A stretch of 64,000 bases of DNA, taken from assembly GCA_026225055.1 (NCBI GenBank), contig JAMFSA010000161.1:1-64000 (forward strand). The letters run 5' to 3'. The translations under genes were made by a program, and so were the position numbers. The stretch comes from Mucilaginibacter xinganensis. GTDB taxonomy: Bacteria > Bacteroidota > Bacteroidia > Sphingobacteriales > Sphingobacteriaceae. This document shows, piece after piece, positions 1-8,838 of the stretch (position 1 is its first letter; the number at the start of each line of letters is the position of its first letter). The notes under the pieces were generated by a model. The model was not told the DNA's origin and searched no databases. It saw nothing but the letters and a program-made list of their open reading frames with translations.

Positions 1-679
1 ACGCTTTTATGTTCAAAGCCTTATCGGGTAAACCTAAAGCAATTACATATAGCGTGTCTCCTTTTGTAGTAAAACGTACATCGTGCCAATTAAATGGCTC
101 TTTTTGATCTGCAAATTGCCCGCTGGCTGATTTAGTAGGGCCTTCGCCATAGATTTTCCATGGTCGCGTCGAATATATAGCGCCGCCGTTAACATTAATC
201 CACTTACCTGTGCCCAATAAGACCTGTGTTTCTTCGTCGGTAATTGTACCATCGGATTTAGGGCCAATGTTAAATATATTGGCGCCAGTTTCGAGAAAAG
301 TTAATCCTGACGCGATAATAAATAGGGCAAACAAGAACAATTCATACCTACCGGCAAGCGCCGCCGGCCAAAACATAAAACAGCCGACTGCAAAAAGTAA
401 TAATCCAATAATGAGGCCGACCTTGTAAGAATAGCGCTTCATGATTAAGCCTGAAGGTACTGCCAGAAAGAAATAACCCATGTAAAATGCCGATTGAATT
501 AAGCCGGCCTGGAATCGTGTTAGTTCAAATGATTTCATGAACTGCTTGATCAGGATATCGTTCATGTTATTGGGAATACCCCAGATAAGAAACAGCATAG
601 TGACAAGCGAGAATGACAGCAGACTTTTGGCTGGTATAAAACCAATGATCTCACGCTCCTGTAATAAAGCTTTGGGCAT
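1..679 (-). CDS. Chimeric ORF: FucP-like permease N-terminus joined in frame to GH29 fucosidase C-terminus (partial)
   Basis: Reading the minus strand from an ATG at 679, one open frame continues to the window edge. The first ~133 codons match an MFS L-fucose permease of the FucP type: TM1 with the motif WGIPNNMND, TM2 with QSAFYMGYF, TM3, and TM4 ending LTFLETGAN. At about 272-283 the protein changes abruptly to the C-terminal part of a GH29 alpha-L-fucosidase: NIGPKSDGTI, then STRPWKIYGEGPT and VRFTTKGDTLYVIALGLP, the same motifs as in the intact GH29 gene at 8839. FucP proteins usually have about 12 membrane segments and ~430 residues, so eight are missing; the GH29 catalytic barrel is also missing. 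Neither half should work. The join falls where both families have a G-(A)-N motif, which suggests a deletion between two neighbouring minus-strand genes. Assembly error is the alternative. The family calls are confident; the origin is inferred. Confidence 0.8.
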   Translation of the reverse strand, partial: MPKALLQEREIIGFIPAKSLLSFSLVTMLFLIWGIPNNMNDILIKQFMKSFELTRFQAGLIQSAFYMGYFFLAVPSGLIMKRYSYKVGLIIGLLLFAVGCFMFWPAALAGRYELFLFALFIIASGLTFLETGANIFNIGPKSDGTITDEETQVLLGTGKWINVNGGAIYSTRPWKIYGEGPTKSASGQFADQKEPFNWHDVRFTTKGDTLYVIALGLPDKALNIKA

Positions 680-821
680 TGTTAATTGGTTAATAATTGA
701 CTTGTCAAATAGAGTAAGTAATAGACACTAATAATTATGTATTATTAATATATTATTAAGGAATTCTACCTGAATAACTTATTTTTGTACGTGTTTGATG
801 AATACTTGATTAAATTTCATT

Positions 822-1719
822 ATGAAACCTCAGCTACTTAAAGTTACCGGCGATACATTCCTTTAAAGCCAGGCAGGATAGGCAGCCCAATATTAATAAT
901 CGCTGGCATTATCACCCCGAGATCGAGCTCATTCATTTTCACAAAGGGTCCGGGACGCAATTTGTTGGAGATAATATTAAAAGGTTTGCCTCCGGCGATA
1001 TGGTATTAGTGGGCAGTAATTTGCCGCATTATTGGAAATATGACGACGATGTGGAACAATGGACTGATGACGTGCCTTATTCAACCGTCATTCATTTCTT
1101 CGATAATTTTTGGGGAAATGATTTTCTGGAACTGCCGGAAAATAAATTGATAAAAGTAACGCTAAAGGCCGCAAGGTTGGGCTTACAGATTATTGGCGGC
1201 ACACAGGAGCATACTGCCAATGCCATGCAGACGATCCTGATTTCGGAGGGCCCTAAAAGAATCATTATGCTGATGGAAGCTTTGATGACCATTGGCAATT
1301 GCACTGAAAAGAAAACACTGTCATCTTTGGGTTTTAGCCATAATTTTGAAGAGGCTGATAAGGATAGGATCAACTCGATATATGATTACTCTTTTGCGAA
1401 TTTTAAAAGCAGGATCTCGCTGGAGGAAATTGCTGGAATAGCCAATTTAAGCCAAAACTCCTTTTGCCGTTATTTTAAATCAAAAACTCAAAAAACGTAC
1501 TCTCGTTTCATTACTGAGATAAGGGTTGGCTATGCCTGCAAATTGCTCATAGAGGATAATTTTAATATGAAGCAGATTTGCTATGAAAGCGGATTTAATA
1601 ATTTTTCCAGTTTTCATACTGCGTTTAAGAGCGTAACAAACAAAACCCCGCTCAGCTATCAACACAAGTTTTTGCTGATGAGCGCGGAAGTAAAAAGCAA
1701 AATCCATCAGGTGTTATAG
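822..1719 (+). pseudogene. AraC-family regulator with N-terminal one-base frameshift
   Basis: An ATG at 822 begins MKPQLLK, the usual start of a Bacteroidota AraC regulator, but this frame stops after 14 codons. The +1 frame is open from 826 and, from about 841, reads LPAIHSF, then RWHYHPEIELIHFHKG (cupin-like sugar-sensing domain), and continues without break through the conserved C-terminal pair of helix-turn-helices (ISLEEIAGIANLSQNSFCRY and MKQICYESGFNNFSSFHTAF) to the stop at 1719. The span equals 299 codons plus one base, the normal family length with one extra base near 838-846. A 239-residue protein could start at the ATG at 1000, but it would lack most of the cupin HxH segment. The gene is divergent from the FucP/GH29 chimera, so it probably once controlled fucose genes. 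A sequencing error would explain it equally well. Confidence 0.72.
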
Positions 1720-2497
1720 CCATATCAAGATTGACTGAATACTTTACGGCACTATTACAGCAGGCGCATTATCTGCGAGGGAAGAAATTTTTTTTCAGTT
1801 TTGATTTGCTTGCATCATATAAATTGATCCCGGCAGATCAGCTTACCGAAAAGTTATGGCCCTGAATATATGATGTATTATACTGAATCGTAATTTCGAG
1901 AGTTACCATCAATTAAATTGTTGATAATACAATTAATTTATAGCAGGTTGTTTCTGAAATCATTGGTATATCCAACGTATCGTCATGATGGAAATTTAAC
2001 TAAGTATTCATTTGGTAACCAGAAAAATAAAGTATTATGGTAAAATCCCTTAATATATGGGTAATTACCTTAAACTATTCCTGTTTTTTATTTACGTACT
2101 TTAAAAAACCAATTTTTATAAACCGGTCTATATCTATTCGTTTCTGCGGGAAATGAATGTGAAACCAAAAAAGTAAAACCATGAATCGGTTAGTTTTTCA
2201 CAAACCTTGGTTTGAATATCAGTACTACCTGTACCGGTTTTAATATCGCCTGCTTTTTTTGCAAAAAGTAGGTTTAAAATTGATTCCATAGGTAGCGTAA
2301 ACACTATAAAACAGCACGGGATAAAGAAAATGGTATTATTAATCCCTAAGAAATATAGCTTAGGCTGAACTTGAAAAGCAGTTTGTTGCCTAAGGAATCA
2401 AAAGGATGTGTGAGGTAATGGTTTTAAGTTTTGGAAAAAGTATTTAAAACCCCACCGAGCTTATTTGGCTAAATTATGATTAGAATCAAATATTATT
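1720..2497. other. Intergenic region between the two AraC genes
   Basis: No coding frame with a recognisable product was found in these 778 bases. The stretch is A+T-rich. An imperfect inverted repeat lies at 2039-2069 (GGTAA..CCC paired with GGG..TTACC), which could be an operator. A short hairpin CCTAAG/CTTAGG lies near 2347-2366. The promoter of the following AraC gene should be here, but no clear TTTG/TAnnTTTG pair was picked out. Confidence 0.4.
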
Positions 2498-3403
2498 ATG
2501 ATGGAAAACTATCACAAGTATTTACCGGTAAGCGATGACGAAAAGAAATGGGGGCTTTGGGTCTTAAATGCTGGGTTTACCAACATTAAACCTTCGGTAA
2601 ATTATCCGTTTATAGACCATCCATCTCATCATTTTTTCAATTGGGCATATGGCCGTACACTTCAGGAATATCAAATAATTTATATCACAAGAGGGGAAGG
2701 AACTTTTGAATCTGATAGTTGTGCAGAACAAAAAGTAGAAGAAGGAACTATTATCTTTTTATTTCCGGGTGAATGGCATAGATACAAGCCTAAGGAAAAT
2801 ACCGGATGGGATGAATATTGGATTGGCGTTTCAGGCTCTGTAGTAGATAACTTACTGGAAAAAGAGGTTTTTCATCGGACATCGCCTTTATTACATATAG
2901 GATTCAATGAAGAAGTCTTTAATCTTTTAACGGAAATAATTGAAAAAACAAAGTTGGAAAGGCCCGGTTACCAGGCTCAGATTTCCGGAGCGGCTTTCCA
3001 CTTATTAGGTAATATACATGCAATAAGCAAAGGAAGGCATTTGGAAAACGTGCAATACATAGAATTGATTAACAAATCAAAAATTCTTTTCAGAGCTAAT
3101 GTTCGTAACGACTATTCCCCCGAAATGCTTGCAGAAGAACTACTGGTAAGTTATTCATGGTTTAGGAAAACGTTTAAAAGTTATACCGGAATGTCACCCG
3201 GGCAATATTTTATTGATCTTAAAATTCAAACAGCTAAAGAATTATTATCCGATCCCTGCTGCTCTATGAAATGTATTGCATCTGAACTTCGGTTTAGTTC
3301 AGTGTTTCATTTTTCTAATCTATTTAAAGAAAAAACGGGTTTCAGTCCAATCCAGTATAAATACCTGGCAATAAACGGCAATATGGCGATATTAGAAGCT
3401 TAA
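2498..3403 (+). CDS. AraC-family transcriptional regulator
   Basis: A 301-residue cytoplasmic DNA-binding protein. Residues ~40-170 form an AraC-type ligand-binding cupin (YIITRGEGTFES, then LFPGEWHRYKP). The last ~100 residues hold two helix-turn-helix motifs (PEMLAEELLVSYSWFRKTFK and MKCIASELRFSSVFHFSNLF) followed by the family signature KEKTGFSPIQYKY. The start is the first of two adjacent ATG codons (2498 and 2501). It stands alone on the plus strand, 585 bases before the GH106 gene, and is the nearest intact regulator to the pectin-type PUL. It is a good candidate to bind the 40-bp element repeated at 3502 and 20111, but this is inferred only from position. The ligand is unknown; L-rhamnose would fit the context because AraC-type RhaR/RhaS proteins sense it in other bacteria. 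Confidence 0.9.
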   Translation: MMENYHKYLPVSDDEKKWGLWVLNAGFTNIKPSVNYPFIDHPSHHFFNWAYGRTLQEYQIIYITRGEGTFESDSCAEQKVEEGTIIFLFPGEWHRYKPKENTGWDEYWIGVSGSVVDNLLEKEVFHRTSPLLHIGFNEEVFNLLTEIIEKTKLERPGYQAQISGAAFHLLGNIHAISKGRHLENVQYIELINKSKILFRANVRNDYSPEMLAEELLVSYSWFRKTFKSYTGMSPGQYFIDLKIQTAKELLSDPCCSMKCIASELRFSSVFHFSNLFKEKTGFSPIQYKYLAINGNMAILEA

Positions 3404-3988
3404 AATATTTAATAATAATACACTGCCTATTTCAATAGAAATTTGGTATAACGCCACATTCTTGTGCCATTTTATAACGTTAGCGGCCTATTAATTTGAT
3501 ATCAAAAACTGTAAATCAAATATCATTTCCCGTATTTTTTCTGCAATATTAATACATAGTTTTGGCGCTACTGGAATCTATTATTCCGGTTTGCATACCA
3601 ATAAGGCTATGCTTTTTAACCAATTATAATACAGATATACTAATTAGATACCATAACGTGTTGATGTTTACTTTAAATGAGACTTCAATATCCTTTAGGT
3701 TTGATAATACAGCGTATGACTAAATAGTTTACGGCGATTAGCATGTTTTTTTATCACCGAAATTGCCTGGAAAAGCGAAAGTATAATAAGGACTAATAGA
3801 AAATGTAGTCACTAAAAATTAAGTCCGGACGAATAATGTCTTGAAATAATCAAAGTATGCTAAAATTCACCTCAAACACTTTTAAACAACAAGACAGTTA
3901 GTTCGCCTCGCACACCTATTATATGGTAAGATAACATGAGCTGCGGTAAACCACATATCAAACCCACAATGTCTGCATATATAAATTT
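3404..3988 (+). other. Intergenic leader region of the GH106 gene
   Basis: These 585 bases hold no gene. They contain the 40-bp element at 3502-3541 that recurs before the second susC gene, and the homology continues weakly for ~25 bases downstream (ATACATAGTTTT here, ATCCATAGCTTT there). The GH106 promoter must lie here. No terminator-like hairpin with a T-tract was seen after the AraC gene. Confidence 0.45.
3502..3541 (+). promoter_or_regulatory. 40-bp conserved element, copy 1
   Basis: This 40-bp stretch begins TCAAAAACTGTAAATCAAAT and is identical at 38 of 40 positions to 20111-20150. Both copies have the same orientation and both precede the first gene of a PUL transcription unit: GH106 here (start 448 bases downstream) and the second susC gene there. 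Non-coding DNA in this window is otherwise not conserved between loci, so the match points to a binding site for a shared regulator. The protein that binds it is not known. Confidence 0.6.
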
Positions 3989-6511
3989 ATGAAAAAAAAT
4001 ATACTATTAAAATCTCTTGGCTTTGGCGTAATGTTCTTTATCAGCACTACAATAAACGCACAACAGAACGATAAATTATTTGCAGTACTAAAACAAAGTT
4101 ACGCCGATCCTGCAAATGATTTCCTCAATCCCCCTGCGTCTGCCAGCCCGGGGGTATTGTGGATGTGGATGGGCTCCAATTTAAGTAAGGAAGGCATTAA
4201 AAATGACTTGGAGGCTTTAAAACAAGAGGGCTTTAATCGTACAACGATGTTCAGTTTGGCTGATGTTACTACTCCATGGGCTGGTCAGATCGGCAAAAGC
4301 CCAACTCCTGAAATCGTAGCCTGGACAGAACCCTGGTGGAAAATGGTACGCTACGCAGCGGAGGAATCGAAAAAGCTAGGTATGGATTTCGGGATGTTTA
4401 ATGGCGCAGGTTATGAATCAAGCGGAGGCACCTGGATCACCCCTGAACTTTCAATGCAGGAGATCTGCTGGTCGAAGGATACGGTGACCGGTGGCGCTTC
4501 TGTAAACATAATACTGCCCCATCCACATGTAAATCTTCGTGGCCATACGCCATGGCCAGTTTATAATCCGGGAACCGGCCGGGTAGAAATCCCTGAAATA
4601 GCTTCGAGAGGAACTTATTATAAAGATATTGCTGTGCTTGCACTGCCTGCCAATGGAATTGTGCCTGTAAATAAAGTAATTGATTTAACCAATAAAATGA
4701 AGCCAGGTGGCAGTATAAATTGGAATGTGCCGGATGGGAAGTGGATCATTTACAGATTTGGACATACCACCACCGGAACACTTATGCAGCCTGCGCAATG
4801 GGAAGCAACCGGTTTAGAATGCGACAAAATGAGCCCCGAGGCAGTAACCTTTCACATGGATCATGTGATCGGCGAAATTCAAAAACATTTAGGGGATCTC
4901 ATTGGAAACGGTTTTACCAGTGTTCATTTCGATAGCTACGAGGCTGGTTATCCTACCTGGACACCCAAAATGAAGGAACAATTTGCAGCAAGGCGAGGCT
5001 ATGATATCACGCCATATCTGCCAACTTTTGCAGGAAGAATAATTGGCAGTGACCGCCAGGATTCTATCATATTCAGGAATGATTTTGATGTTACCGTTAA
5101 AGACCTATATAAGGATGTTTATTTTTCTATAGTTGAAAAAAAATTAAAAGCAGCCCATCTTAATTTTTTATGCGAACCATACGGTGGCCCCTGGAGGCAA
5201 GACGAAATTATGCCATATGTACAAACGGTGATGACAGAATTTTGGACACATGGAGGGCAGTATTCTCCTTACGAACTTGATCCCACTGTTGCCGCACTTA
5301 GAAAATCAGGACAAAATATTATAGAAGCCGAAGCGTTCACCGGCGACCCTTCGGATAGTAAATGGAATGAGACACCCGAATGGTTAAAGCCCATGGGCGA
5401 CGCTGCATTTTGTGCAGGGGTAAATAGACTGGTTTTACATCGTTTTGTTGAACAACCCTGGGCTGATAAATATAAACCAGGATTGACAATGGGCGATTGG
5501 GGTACCCATTTCGACCGCACACAAACTTGGTGGGAGCCCGGAAAAGCCATGGTGAATTATTGGAAACGCTGTCAGGCTTTATTGCAATGGGGTAGAATTG
5601 CCAATCAGGAAAATGATTTTGCCGCAAGCGACACAACGGGCCGTATCATTATCAGGCATATTCATCGGCAGCTTCAGCAAACCGATGTGTACTTTGTTGC
5701 AAATATTTCCCGCAATGCCGGAACAGCGAATTGCAGTTTTAAGGTAAGCGGAAAACAACCTGAGCTTTGGGATCCCGTAACCGGAAAAATGCGGGACCTT
5801 CCAGACTATAAGATTAACGGGAACATTACATTAATACCACTCGTTTTTGATAAAGCACAAAGTTTTTTTATTGTTTTCCGCAAGCAGGCTGCAACTGCTG
5901 CTGTCGGTAAAACCAACTTCAGTGCACAAAAAGAAGTTTTGAAATTTAATGGCACATGGCAGGTTAAGTTCGACCCCAAATGGGGTGGGCCCGCATTGCC
6001 GGTTACGTTTGCCGCGCTGCAGGATTGGACAAAACAAGATAACGAGGCAATAAAATATTTTAGCGGTACAGCTGCTTATGTAAAGATGTTTGATGCCGAT
6101 AGTCTGGTAAATACCCGGCAATCTGTTTTATATCTTGATCTGGGTTCAGTTAAACATATTGCTCATGTTATACTCAATAATAAAGATCTGGGAATTGTAT
6201 GGACAGCGCCTTGGCGTGTAGAAATACCGGAAGGTATACTAAAGGCGAAGGACAATAAGCTGGTTATTGAAGTTACAAATGTTTGGGCGAACAGATTGAT
6301 CGGAGATGAGCAGGAGCCTGCTGATTGTGAATGGCTCCCTGGATACCGTGGCGGGCATTTTCTAAAGGAATTTCCGGATTGGTTCCTTCAAAACACGCCT
6401 CGCCCATCAAAAGGAAGGTATTGTTTTACCACCTGGAATTATTTTGATAAGGATTCGCCTTTAGTGTCATCTGGGTTGCTGGGGCCTGTGCGTATTACCA
6501 CAGATTTATAA
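3989..6511 (+). CDS. GH106-like alpha-L-rhamnosidase, secreted
   Basis: An 840-residue protein with an N-terminal signal peptide (hydrophobic GFGVMFFISTTINA, cleaved near residue 24). The body matches the GH106 / PF17132 alpha-L-rhamnosidase family: WMWMGSNLSKEGIKNDLEAL near the start, HFDSYEAGYPTWTP followed by RRGYDITPYLP in the TIM-barrel region, and a C-terminal galactose-binding-like beta-sandwich ending near residue 835. GH106 enzymes remove terminal alpha-L-rhamnose from rhamnogalacturonans, flavonoid glycosides or other rhamnosides. At 840 residues it is shorter than the ~1,100 of the Bacteroides RG-II rhamnosidase, so accessory domains are probably absent. It is the first gene of the pectin-type PUL, has its own 585-base leader with the repeated 40-bp element, and is followed after 91 bases by the next gene. 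Which rhamnosyl linkage it cuts cannot be read from the sequence. Confidence 0.85.
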   Translation: MKKNILLKSLGFGVMFFISTTINAQQNDKLFAVLKQSYADPANDFLNPPASASPGVLWMWMGSNLSKEGIKNDLEALKQEGFNRTTMFSLADVTTPWAGQIGKSPTPEIVAWTEPWWKMVRYAAEESKKLGMDFGMFNGAGYESSGGTWITPELSMQEICWSKDTVTGGASVNIILPHPHVNLRGHTPWPVYNPGTGRVEIPEIASRGTYYKDIAVLALPANGIVPVNKVIDLTNKMKPGGSINWNVPDGKWIIYRFGHTTTGTLMQPAQWEATGLECDKMSPEAVTFHMDHVIGEIQKHLGDLIGNGFTSVHFDSYEAGYPTWTPKMKEQFAARRGYDITPYLPTFAGRIIGSDRQDSIIFRNDFDVTVKDLYKDVYFSIVEKKLKAAHLNFLCEPYGGPWRQDEIMPYVQTVMTEFWTHGGQYSPYELDPTVAALRKSGQNIIEAEAFTGDPSDSKWNETPEWLKPMGDAAFCAGVNRLVLHRFVEQPWADKYKPGLTMGDWGTHFDRTQTWWEPGKAMVNYWKRCQALLQWGRIANQENDFAASDTTGRIIIRHIHRQLQQTDVYFVANISRNAGTANCSFKVSGKQPELWDPVTGKMRDLPDYKINGNITLIPLVFDKAQSFFIVFRKQAATAAVGKTNFSAQKEVLKFNGTWQVKFDPKWGGPALPVTFAALQDWTKQDNEAIKYFSGTAAYVKMFDADSLVNTRQSVLYLDLGSVKHIAHVILNNKDLGIVWTAPWRVEIPEGILKAKDNKLVIEVTNVWANRLIGDEQEPADCEWLPGYRGGHFLKEFPDWFLQNTPRPSKGRYCFTTWNYFDKDSPLVSSGLLGPVRITTDL

Positions 6512-6602
6512 AAGTGATATACCTTAATACAACTATATGAGTGTTGATATAAACAATGAAATTCATAAACCTGTAACAACGCAAATCAAAAAAGTCAATG
6601 TT

Positions 6603-8816
6603 ATGTCGCATTTTTTTAAAGTAAATATATTGTCATTCGTACTGCTGTTCAAATTTAGTACGTGTGTTTTTGCTCACAGCGTTTATTTAAATGGGGGTAT
6701 TCCAAATACGGGCGGTGTTACAAATCCGGTTGTTTTGCATTCGGCTTTGCTAAAAGTTACCATAGACAGGGGGACGGGACTTCCGTACTTATATAATTAT
6801 GAAGGGGCAATTATACATGGTGCAGATTCTCTGAAAAAGTTACCGGTGATCATTTGTAAATTAAATCCACGCGAATACATTGCTCTGAATGTTAAGCCTG
6901 AGAGCATTAAGGCAACAGCCACAGAAGCCGATATTTTCTATAAAGCAATTTATAAAAACGTAACTGCGGCAACATTTCATATTAAATATGTACTAAACGC
7001 AGCATCGTTGGCGATAACAATGGAAAACGTTACTGAATATACTGGCTTTGAACTCATTGAATCTGGGATGCCTGATTTAGCTACTGTACGTGAGGAAGAT
7101 GGCGGAGCTGGCTGGCTGGCACATGGCAGAGACGGCGGCGAAGTAGTTGATTTGAAAGACGCCCGGCCAAACCAAATTCCGGCAGATGCCTTTTTTGGAG
7201 ATATCGGCTACGTATTGCCTGTCGCAATCATAGGTAATAATAAAGTGGAATGTGTAATGGAAGTTTCTGCCTATATGGATGGAACGAAGATAGCAATTAG
7301 TGGAAAGGACGGGTACAGACATGCAAAAATTGGCACTACACAGGTGTACCGGGTTCACGGAGGGCGGGCATATCATATGAATGACGGTGGCCCTGATGTG
7401 CGGGGAAACGCGAATACTCCAAATTTACTGATAGGGCAACAATCGCGCTGCCGTTTGGATTTTACCGGTGACAGGGATCATAATGGCATTGTAAACTGGC
7501 TGGATGGTGCTAAAATAGTGGCAGATAGAATGCCGCCTATACCTGCAAAATATTTTAATGATAAATTTATATACCTGGTGGCGGGTAAATATAAACCAGA
7601 GAAAGAACCGCGAACCACCTTTGCACAAAGTGAAAAGCTAATAAGTGATATTGCAGCGCTGACCGATTATGCCCCCCAGATACCGCTGATAAGCGGATGG
7701 GTATATGATGGGCAGGATACCGGTTTCCCTTCTGAAGATAAAGTAAACGAAAGCCTGGGGGGGTATGCCGGGTTAAAACACCTGATAAGCGAAGGCGCTA
7801 AATTTAATGCCAATGTAAGTCTTAATGTAAATTATGATGATGCTTACAAAAGTAGCCCGCAATTTGATACTGCATTTATTGCCCGCAGGCCCGATGGTAA
7901 AATATGGCGCAGCCTTGATTGGGCCGGCGAATACTCCTATATCGTTGGTATGGCTAAATATATGCCAAATTGGGGCGAGCAGCGTATGGATTATATTATA
8001 AAACGATACCAAATTCACGATGCAATGCTTATCGATGCAATGTCATGGCACGCTATCCGTAATGATTGGGACCCGGCTCACCCGGCCAGCGGTTATAAAA
8101 ATCTTGTTGATGGCAAATTTAAGATCATTGATGGTTTCAGTAAGCGCGGGATATCAGTAATGTCCGAACATTTGCGTTATCCATTTATTGGCAGGCTTGC
8201 AGTTTCTGCCGATGGCTTTGGAGGGGGAGCAAATATATTTGGAGGAAAAGCCATTCCACTGCTTGCGTCGGTTTATCGTAAATCAGCTATTTGGGGAACG
8301 GGCAATTTTTCTCGCAGCGACCCGGCACGGAGCCTTTTTTGGAATTGCCGGTCTATACAATGGTATAGTAACTCTACAAACCGCAGAGATATTATTGATT
8401 ATTATTTTTTAACTGTTCTTCCTTTTAGTAAAGTACATGATAAAGGGATGGTTGATTATAAACAAACCGGCTTCAGAACCGAAATAAAACTTGAGAATAA
8501 TTCTAAAATCACAAACGATTGGATGGCCCAAAGTTACGCTGTTGTAGCAAACGGGATTGAAATAGCAGGTAATAATGCTACTTATTGCCCAATCGATGAT
8601 AATCGTATCGCATTCTTTTCACGCGATGCTAAAGAACTGAAAGCAACCTTGCCATCTGGTTGGGATGCCGGTACTGTAGCCGCACGCGCTTTGTACATAG
8701 ATCATCGCATACCGGTTAATGTTAAAATAAATAACGATACAATCATAGTGAATGTAACAGCGGGCACACCAGTTATTGTTTATCGCAATGCTGAAATAGC
8801 AGATCAGCAACATTAA
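6603..8816 (+). CDS. Large secreted putative glycoside hydrolase (GH101-like barrel?), unassigned
   Basis: The open frame begins at an ATG at 6537, but 6603 is preferred because a clear signal peptide starts there (hydrophobic NILSFVLLFKFSTCVFA); this gives 737 residues. The N-terminal ~250 residues look like a beta-sandwich (LLKVTIDRGTGLPYLYN). From ~300 onward there is a TIM-barrel-like region with acidic motifs: ISGWVYDGQDTGFP, LNVNYDDAY, MLIDAMSWH, MSEHLRYPF and VSADGFGGG. The layout recalls GH101 endo-alpha-N-acetylgalactosaminidase-type barrels, but that substrate does not fit the neighbours (GH106 and GH29, both within 100 bases). The acidic residues of MLIDAMSWH and MSEHLRYPF are candidate catalytic residues. 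The protein may instead belong to one of the newer RG-II families such as GH139. I do not recognise it confidently; the hydrolase call is inferred from context, size and acidic motifs. Confidence 0.5.
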   Translation: MSHFFKVNILSFVLLFKFSTCVFAHSVYLNGGIPNTGGVTNPVVLHSALLKVTIDRGTGLPYLYNYEGAIIHGADSLKKLPVIICKLNPREYIALNVKPESIKATATEADIFYKAIYKNVTAATFHIKYVLNAASLAITMENVTEYTGFELIESGMPDLATVREEDGGAGWLAHGRDGGEVVDLKDARPNQIPADAFFGDIGYVLPVAIIGNNKVECVMEVSAYMDGTKIAISGKDGYRHAKIGTTQVYRVHGGRAYHMNDGGPDVRGNANTPNLLIGQQSRCRLDFTGDRDHNGIVNWLDGAKIVADRMPPIPAKYFNDKFIYLVAGKYKPEKEPRTTFAQSEKLISDIAALTDYAPQIPLISGWVYDGQDTGFPSEDKVNESLGGYAGLKHLISEGAKFNANVSLNVNYDDAYKSSPQFDTAFIARRPDGKIWRSLDWAGEYSYIVGMAKYMPNWGEQRMDYIIKRYQIHDAMLIDAMSWHAIRNDWDPAHPASGYKNLVDGKFKIIDGFSKRGISVMSEHLRYPFIGRLAVSADGFGGGANIFGGKAIPLLASVYRKSAIWGTGNFSRSDPARSLFWNCRSIQWYSNSTNRRDIIDYYFLTVLPFSKVHDKGMVDYKQTGFRTEIKLENNSKITNDWMAQSYAVVANGIEIAGNNATYCPIDDNRIAFFSRDAKELKATLPSGWDAGTVAARALYIDHRIPVNVKINNDTIIVNVTAGTPVIVYRNAEIADQQH

Positions 8817-8838
8817 TTAAAAGCATAGTATTATTATA

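Noticed and set aside
43..731. Short ORFs at the left edge (43-267 minus, 210-428 plus, 537-731 plus)
   Set aside because: All are shadows of the single long minus-strand frame that begins at 679 and carries FucP and GH29 motifs.
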